Positions 49,528-53,948 of a stretch of 53,948 nucleotides of DNA are shown here, piece after piece. Both the position numbers and the translations under genes were made by a program. Each line of letters starts with the position of its first letter. The stretch's first letter is position 1. Below the pieces are notes generated by a model. That model did not search any database. It saw nothing but the letters and a program-made list of their open reading frames with translations, and had not been told where the DNA came from. The DNA comes from JBDTES01 sp039922435. Lineage in GTDB: Bacteria; Patescibacteriota; Saccharimonadia; Saccharimonadales; UBA4665. The stretch spans positions 1-53,948 of the forward strand of contig JBDTES010000026.1 of NCBI GenBank assembly GCA_039922435.1. The letters are read 5' to 3'.

Positions 49528-52151
49528 AGATTAGTTTAAATAAAATTCGATATGCGCATGAACATTACGGACCGGAGGGGCTGGCTGATGGCGGCGTTGA
49601 TGAACTTGTTAAAAAGATAGGCTCACAGTTGGGTGAGGTCGAAGCGGTAATTGATCTTAATAATCGGTTTGAGAGCATTATTATTGCCGAAGTCGTGAGT
49701 TGCGTTGACCATCCTAACGCTGATAGGCTGCATCTATGCAAAATCGATGACGGCGGCAAGGCTGAGAGTGTTGAACGAGACAAGGATGGCCTTGTCCAGG
49801 TAGTTTGTGGGGCTAATAATGTTCGAGATGGCCTAATGGTAGCTTGGCTACCGCCCGGTAGCACTGTGCCAGAAAGTCGAGCTAAAGACCCCTTTGTCCT
49901 AGAAGTCCGCGAGCTTCGTGGCATCAAAAGTAATGGTATGCTGGCCAGTCCGCGCGAACTAACTATCGGTGATAACCACGATGGCATCCTAGAAGTCGAC
50001 GTCGATGTGGCGCCTGGTACTTCGTTTGCCGAGGCTTACCGGACCGAGGGCGACGTGATTATCGATATTGAGAATAAGATGTTTACTCATCGGCCAGATT
50101 GCTTCGGCACAATGGGTGTTATCCGCGAAATTGCCGGTATCCAAGGCAAGCCCTTCAAAAGTCCCGATTGGTACAAGATTGACCCAGACTTTCCGAGTCC
50201 AGAAGCCGAAGAACTCAAGCTGACTGTTGTAAATGAACTCCCCGAACTAGTACCACGTTTTGCGGCTGTAGTGATAAGCGGTGTCGAGATTAAGCCGAGC
50301 TCAGTCTGGCTACAGATATATCTGAGTGAGCTAGGCGTTCGGCCAATTAATAATGTAGTTGATTATACCAACTATTGGATGCTCGAAACTGGCCAGCCAC
50401 TTCATGCCTACGATTACGATAAGCTGAAATCTATTAGTAGTGATGATGGTGCGTCAATAGTTATTAGACACCCTAGATCTGGCGAAAGGATTGAGCTGCT
50501 TAACGGCAAAACTGTTGAGCCGAGGGCCGAGGCCATTATGATTGCTACCGATAAGCAGCTGATTGGCATTGGCGGTATCATGGGTGGTGGCGAAACAGAA
50601 ATTGATGATAATACCAAGAATATTGTCCTTGAGTGTGCGACATTCGATATGTATTCTATTCGTAAATCTTCAATGGCGCATGGACTTTTTACCGATGCTG
50701 TGACTAGGTTCAATAAGGGCCAGAGCCCACTCCAGAACCTTTCCGTCCTAGCTAAAATAGTTGAATCTATGCAGTCGATTGGCAGTAAAGTAGCTAGTCC
50801 ACTTATAGATATCAACCAAGTAAAGGGCCGGCAGTGGATCCACCCACCGGTCACAGTTACAGTCGAATTTGTAAATAATCGCTTAGGCCTCAAGCTTTCA
50901 GCCGAGGAAATGAAAGTTCTGCTAGAAAACGTCGAGTTCCAAGTTGAATCGAAAGATATTACAACACAAAAACCACCTTTGCAAGGAGAGACCTTGCAAG
51001 ATGCTGAGTTAGAGATTACAGCTCCTTTTTGGCGAACCGATATCGAAATCCGTGAAGATGTGGTCGAAGAGATCGGCCGGTTATATGGATTTGATAAACT
51101 GCCGCTAGAATTACCACAGCGTAGTATTACGCCTGGTAGAAAAGATGATTTACTGGAGCTAAAGGCTAAAATCCGGGCAAGATTAGCTAGGGCTGGCGCT
51201 AATGAGGTCTTGACCTATAGTTTCATTCACGGCAAGTTACTCGAGAATGTCAGCCAAGACCCAGCTCATGCCTTTAAATTGTCTAATGCTCTAAGCCCTG
51301 ATCTGCAGTATTACCGATTAAGTCTGACGCCGAGCTTGCTCGATAAAGTCCATATGAACGTCAAAGCTGGATATAGTGAATTCGCACTGTTTGAACTTGG
51401 CAAGACTCACATAAATACTGATAGCAACCTTTCGGAGCCTACGATTCCTGATGAGAAGAATCGACTGGCCTTTGTTTACAGTAGTAAGACTGCAACGAAT
51501 GGAGCTACGGCAGCGCCATACTATACAGCGCGTAAATATTTATCTGATCTAATGAAATCTCTAGGGCTGGTGTCGGACAGGCTGCGGCTAGAACCTCTCC
51601 GAGCAAATATGCATGATAATATAGAAAACCTGGCTGCTTGGTTTGCTCCGTTTGAGCGAGATCGGAGTGCTTTGATCTTTTATGATTTGGATGATCCAAA
51701 CAATAGATCTACTTTACTTGGTGTGATTGGTGAGTTTACTCAATTGGTACATAAAACTTTGAAATTACCTGCATATGTTGCCGGATTTGAGCTCGATACG
51801 GCCGTAATTCAAGCTGCTTTGATGGGAGAACAACCGTCTGAATATAGGTCATTGCCGAGGTTCCCGAAAGTGACTCAGGACATTACGCTAAAAGTTGCGG
51901 CCGAATTACCGTATCAGGAGCTAAGAGATCTTGTATGGGAAGAATTTGCTAAGGTTCAGCCTGATCAAACCCTACCAAAACTTAGCCCGCGAGGGATTTA
52001 TCAGGCTGCCGACGATACCGAGCACAAGCAAATAACTTTCCGCCTAGAAATAGCTAGCTACGACCGAACATTGACGGACCAAGAGGTTAATAAGCTGCTC
52101 GACGAAGTTACGATGGCAGCGAAGGCTAAATTCAATGCTGAGCGTATTTAG
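49524..52151 (+). CDS. pheT: Phenylalanine-tRNA ligase beta subunit
   Basis: This 875-residue subunit has an N-terminal tRNA-binding (EMAP-like) domain (IIIAEVVSCVDHPNADRLHLC to about 165), the B3/B4 domain (about 220-420; RFAAVVISGVEI, INNVVDYTNYWMLETGQPLHAYD), the B5 domain (IEIREDVVEEIGRLYGFDKLP near 512) and the FDX-ACB C-terminal domain (SLPRFPKVTQDITLKV near 775). It binds tRNA-Phe and edits. It is about 75 residues longer than the E. coli protein. It contains an 8-bp palindromic element at 50979-50999. Confidence 0.97.
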   Translation: MKISLNKIRYAHEHYGPEGLADGGVDELVKKIGSQLGEVEAVIDLNNRFESIIIAEVVSCVDHPNADRLHLCKIDDGGKAESVERDKDGLVQVVCGANNVRDGLMVAWLPPGSTVPESRAKDPFVLEVRELRGIKSNGMLASPRELTIGDNHDGILEVDVDVAPGTSFAEAYRTEGDVIIDIENKMFTHRPDCFGTMGVIREIAGIQGKPFKSPDWYKIDPDFPSPEAEELKLTVVNELPELVPRFAAVVISGVEIKPSSVWLQIYLSELGVRPINNVVDYTNYWMLETGQPLHAYDYDKLKSISSDDGASIVIRHPRSGERIELLNGKTVEPRAEAIMIATDKQLIGIGGIMGGGETEIDDNTKNIVLECATFDMYSIRKSSMAHGLFTDAVTRFNKGQSPLQNLSVLAKIVESMQSIGSKVASPLIDINQVKGRQWIHPPVTVTVEFVNNRLGLKLSAEEMKVLLENVEFQVESKDITTQKPPLQGETLQDAELEITAPFWRTDIEIREDVVEEIGRLYGFDKLPLELPQRSITPGRKDDLLELKAKIRARLARAGANEVLTYSFIHGKLLENVSQDPAHAFKLSNALSPDLQYYRLSLTPSLLDKVHMNVKAGYSEFALFELGKTHINTDSNLSEPTIPDEKNRLAFVYSSKTATNGATAAPYYTARKYLSDLMKSLGLVSDRLRLEPLRANMHDNIENLAAWFAPFERDRSALIFYDLDDPNNRSTLLGVIGEFTQLVHKTLKLPAYVAGFELDTAVIQAALMGEQPSEYRSLPRFPKVTQDITLKVAAELPYQELRDLVWEEFAKVQPDQTLPKLSPRGIYQAADDTEHKQITFRLEIASYDRTLTDQEVNKLLDEVTMAAKAKFNAERI
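50979..50999 (+). repeat. Short palindrome inside pheT coding sequence
   Basis: TTGCAAGG (50979-50986), the loop AGAGA and CCTTGCAA (50992-50999) form a perfect 8-bp hairpin within pheT. It encodes part of PPLQGETLQDAE in a variable linker between the B3/B4 and B5 domains. It looks like a short mobile-palindrome-type insert tolerated in frame. Confidence 0.4.
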
Positions 52152-53922
52152 CCTGAGCGTTATTAGGCGGCTTAGCTATTTATTTGGCTTAACGATACTG
52201 GTTTTACTGGCTGTACCGAGCATTGCTCATGCTGATTTGAATAATTTTACGGTCACTAGCTTTCATTCTGACGAAACATTGACCCGTAATAGCCCACAGG
52301 GTGAGTTACATATTGTCGAAACTATTAAGGTTGATTTTACCGACAATAATCACGGCCTGGAGCGGGCTATTCCCGAAAAGTACAAAGGTAACAGCTTAAA
52401 GTTTCATCTAAATAGCGTTACATCGAGTAGTGGCGCTTCGACTAGTGTTAGTACTACTAAAAGTAACGGAAATCTAGTGCTCCAAATTGGTGATCCCAAC
52501 CGCACCGTGACTGGTAATCAAGAATATACCATCGACTACACACTTCAGAACGTTATTACGTTTTATGATAATCATGATGAGCTGTACTGGAATGTTAACG
52601 GGAATTACTGGAATCAGACTTTTCTGGATACTAGCGCTACTTTAAATTTGCCGTCAGATGCTAAACCTTCTACCGATCAGCCAGTTTGCTATACCGGTGG
52701 CTATGGCAATAATGACCGAGGCTGTTATATCGGTACTATCGGTAATCAGCTTAATATTTCGGCCAATAATTCACTACTGGCTAATATGACTCTGAGCTAC
52801 ACCGTTGGTTTTCAAAAAGGCTATTTTACACCGATGACGTTCTGGCAGAGATACGGATATATCATAATTGGTTTGATTGTGCCGCCCCTAATGGCGTTAA
52901 TTGCCGGTAGCACTTGGTGGTTTAGGCGCGGTCGAGATGCCAAGGGTCGCGGTACGATTGTGCCAGAATATGCACCACCAGAGGGCCTGAGCCCGCTGGA
53001 AGCTGGAACCGTGGTCGACTTTAAGGTTGACAATCGTGATATTACGGCGACTATTATAGACTTGGCGCGTCGGGGTTTTATGAAGATAACCGAGACCAAA
53101 CAAAAACGAGTACTAGCTAAAGATAAGTTGCATTACAGTCTAACTCTTAAAAACACCGATTTTTCTAGCCTAAATGTCTACGAGGCTAAATTAATTAGCG
53201 CTATATTCTCTGATAAGACGATTGATTCAATTGTAAAAATAGATGATTTAAAGTACAAATTGTCTTCTACAAGTACGGACTTACGTAAAAGTGTCGACAA
53301 AGATTTAGTCACCAATGGTTATGTTAAGGCTGATCCGCACAAGTTTGCAGCCATTGGTTCGAGTTTCTTTATTGTAGCCTGGGTGGCATTCTATATTTTT
53401 AGCAAATTGAGTAGTAGTACGGTTGATGCGTTTTGGCCGACAATAGTTGGGTTAGTAGCTGGTGCAGGTATCTTCTTTATATTTGTACATTTTATGCCGG
53501 CTCGGACGGCCAAGGGCGTAGCAGCCCGCGAAGATTTGCTGGGACTGAAAATGTACATGGAGGTTGCCGAAAAGGATCGACTAGAGAAGCTAGAGGGACC
53601 GGACGCAGCTTATGCGGCCAAAACCGGTGAGCCCGTCCGGACGGTTGAGTTATTTGAAAAGCTCTTGCCCTACGCTATTGTTCTAGGTGTCGAAAATCAG
53701 TGGGCTAAACAGTTCGAGGGGATTTATATAAACCCACCCGATTGGTATGCCGGCAATTGGACCGCTTTTAATGTTGGCTATTTGGCAGGGTCGCTGAGTA
53801 ATGGCTTTGCTCCAGCTATCAATAACAGTTTTAGTGCACCCAGTAGTTCTAGTGGTAGCGGTTTTGGTGGCGGTGGTTTCGCCGGTGGCGGTGGCGGTGG
53901 CGGTGGCGGTGGCGGCTGGTAG
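52135..53922 (+). CDS. DUF2207 membrane protein with poly-glycine tail
   Basis: This 595-residue protein has a signal peptide (residues about 12-33, ending AHA), an extracytoplasmic DUF2207 domain of about 200 residues (TVTSFHSDETLTRNS, GLERAIPEKY, YTIDYTLQNVITFYD), a membrane helix (IIIGLIVPPLMALIAGSTWW), a cytoplasmic segment (PPEGLSPLEAGTVVDFKVD), two more helices (about 405-450), then a region ending in a glycine-rich tail (SGSGFGGGGFAGGG). Length and layout are typical of DUF2207, of unknown function. Its start overlaps the end of pheT by 17 bp. Confidence 0.92.
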   Translation: MLSVFSLSVIRRLSYLFGLTILVLLAVPSIAHADLNNFTVTSFHSDETLTRNSPQGELHIVETIKVDFTDNNHGLERAIPEKYKGNSLKFHLNSVTSSSGASTSVSTTKSNGNLVLQIGDPNRTVTGNQEYTIDYTLQNVITFYDNHDELYWNVNGNYWNQTFLDTSATLNLPSDAKPSTDQPVCYTGGYGNNDRGCYIGTIGNQLNISANNSLLANMTLSYTVGFQKGYFTPMTFWQRYGYIIIGLIVPPLMALIAGSTWWFRRGRDAKGRGTIVPEYAPPEGLSPLEAGTVVDFKVDNRDITATIIDLARRGFMKITETKQKRVLAKDKLHYSLTLKNTDFSSLNVYEAKLISAIFSDKTIDSIVKIDDLKYKLSSTSTDLRKSVDKDLVTNGYVKADPHKFAAIGSSFFIVAWVAFYIFSKLSSSTVDAFWPTIVGLVAGAGIFFIFVHFMPARTAKGVAAREDLLGLKMYMEVAEKDRLEKLEGPDAAYAAKTGEPVRTVELFEKLLPYAIVLGVENQWAKQFEGIYINPPDWYAGNWTAFNVGYLAGSLSNGFAPAINNSFSAPSSSSGSGFGGGGFAGGGGGGGGGGGW

Positions 53923-53948
53923 ATTTCAGCATCATCAGTCTTATTGAT

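Noticed and set aside
53830..53922. The poly-glycine stretch at the end of the window as a tandem repeat or expansion locus
   Set aside because: A glycine-rich tail is usual for DUF2207 proteins and the codons are mixed (GGT/GGC), so it is an ordinary low-complexity tail.
623..53922. Alternative genetic code (TGA as glycine)
   Set aside because: Many conserved genes end in TGA at their natural C-terminus and none reads through TGA in a conserved region, so the standard bacterial code applies.
1..53948. Search for tRNA, rRNA, CRISPR arrays, insertion sequences or prophage
   Set aside because: No cloverleaf-like consensus, no repeat-spacer series, no transposase and no phage structural genes were seen by eye; the tail-fibre-like protein stands alone.

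Overview
The window looks like a chromosomal segment of a Patescibacteria (CPR) genome, most likely a Candidatus Saccharibacteria relative. Genes are short and tightly packed, and TGA, TAA and TAG all act as stops, so Gracilibacteria-type recoding is not seen. Secreted proteins of a kind common in CPR genomes are present. Several proteins resemble actinobacterial versions: a GuaB1-type CBS-containing GMP reductase, an Rv2466c-like DsbA-fold protein and an MDMPI-fold protein. The assignment is an inference from gene content; no rRNA or tRNA gene was found.

Layout. 1-620: the end of a small hypothetical gene and the decayed C-terminus of a conjugation-type ATPase. 623-4707: a CheB-CheR-PAS-histidine kinase fusion overlapping a response regulator. 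5023-6333: a membrane-anchored esterase. 6532-15306: a cell-surface locus with two basic-tailed or single-pass anchored proteins, two secreted proteins that share a C-terminal domain, two Ig-like proteins with C-terminal membrane anchors, a tail-fibre-like protein and a small membrane protein. 15436-23599: an EEP nuclease-fold protein, an ATP-grasp ligase, an RRM protein, a GH15 glucoamylase, an MprF-like membrane protein and an orphan response regulator. 23716-25050: metK behind a SAM riboswitch. 25117-31206: an ABC exporter, DUF488, AtpZ-like, RarA, MDMPI-like and CNNM/CBS genes. 31314-37419: typA, a cytidine-deaminase-fold gene, guaB1, a TerC-like DUF475 gene, a 3-methyladenine glycosylase and a DUF3467-like gene. 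37624-44674: a DsbA-fold protein, a 35-residue small ORF, a Fur-family regulator divergent from a ZIP transporter, rmuC, an MGH1-like glycosidase, an HD protein, a YajQ homologue and a phosphoribosyltransferase. 44726-53922: pheS and pheT, separated by nine small accessory genes, followed by a DUF2207 membrane protein.

Regulation. About twenty genes have a TATAAT-like -10 hexamer ending only 6 to 12 nt before the start codon and no Shine-Dalgarno sequence, which implies leaderless transcripts. A smaller set has clear Shine-Dalgarno sites: the 9328 surface protein, typA, guaB1, the phosphoribosyltransferase, the 35-residue small ORF and metK. The metK leader can form mutually exclusive helices that would couple SAM binding to occlusion of the ribosome-binding site.

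Functional themes are surface-structure assembly, nucleotide salvage and house-cleaning (GMP reductase, phosphoribosyltransferase, MazG-like, two Nudix, NDT-like), alpha-glucan or trehalose-type sugar breakdown, envelope modification and translation. The strongest candidates for undescribed biology are the surface locus (6532-15306), the cassette between pheS and pheT, the riboswitch architecture and the leaderless promoter pattern.
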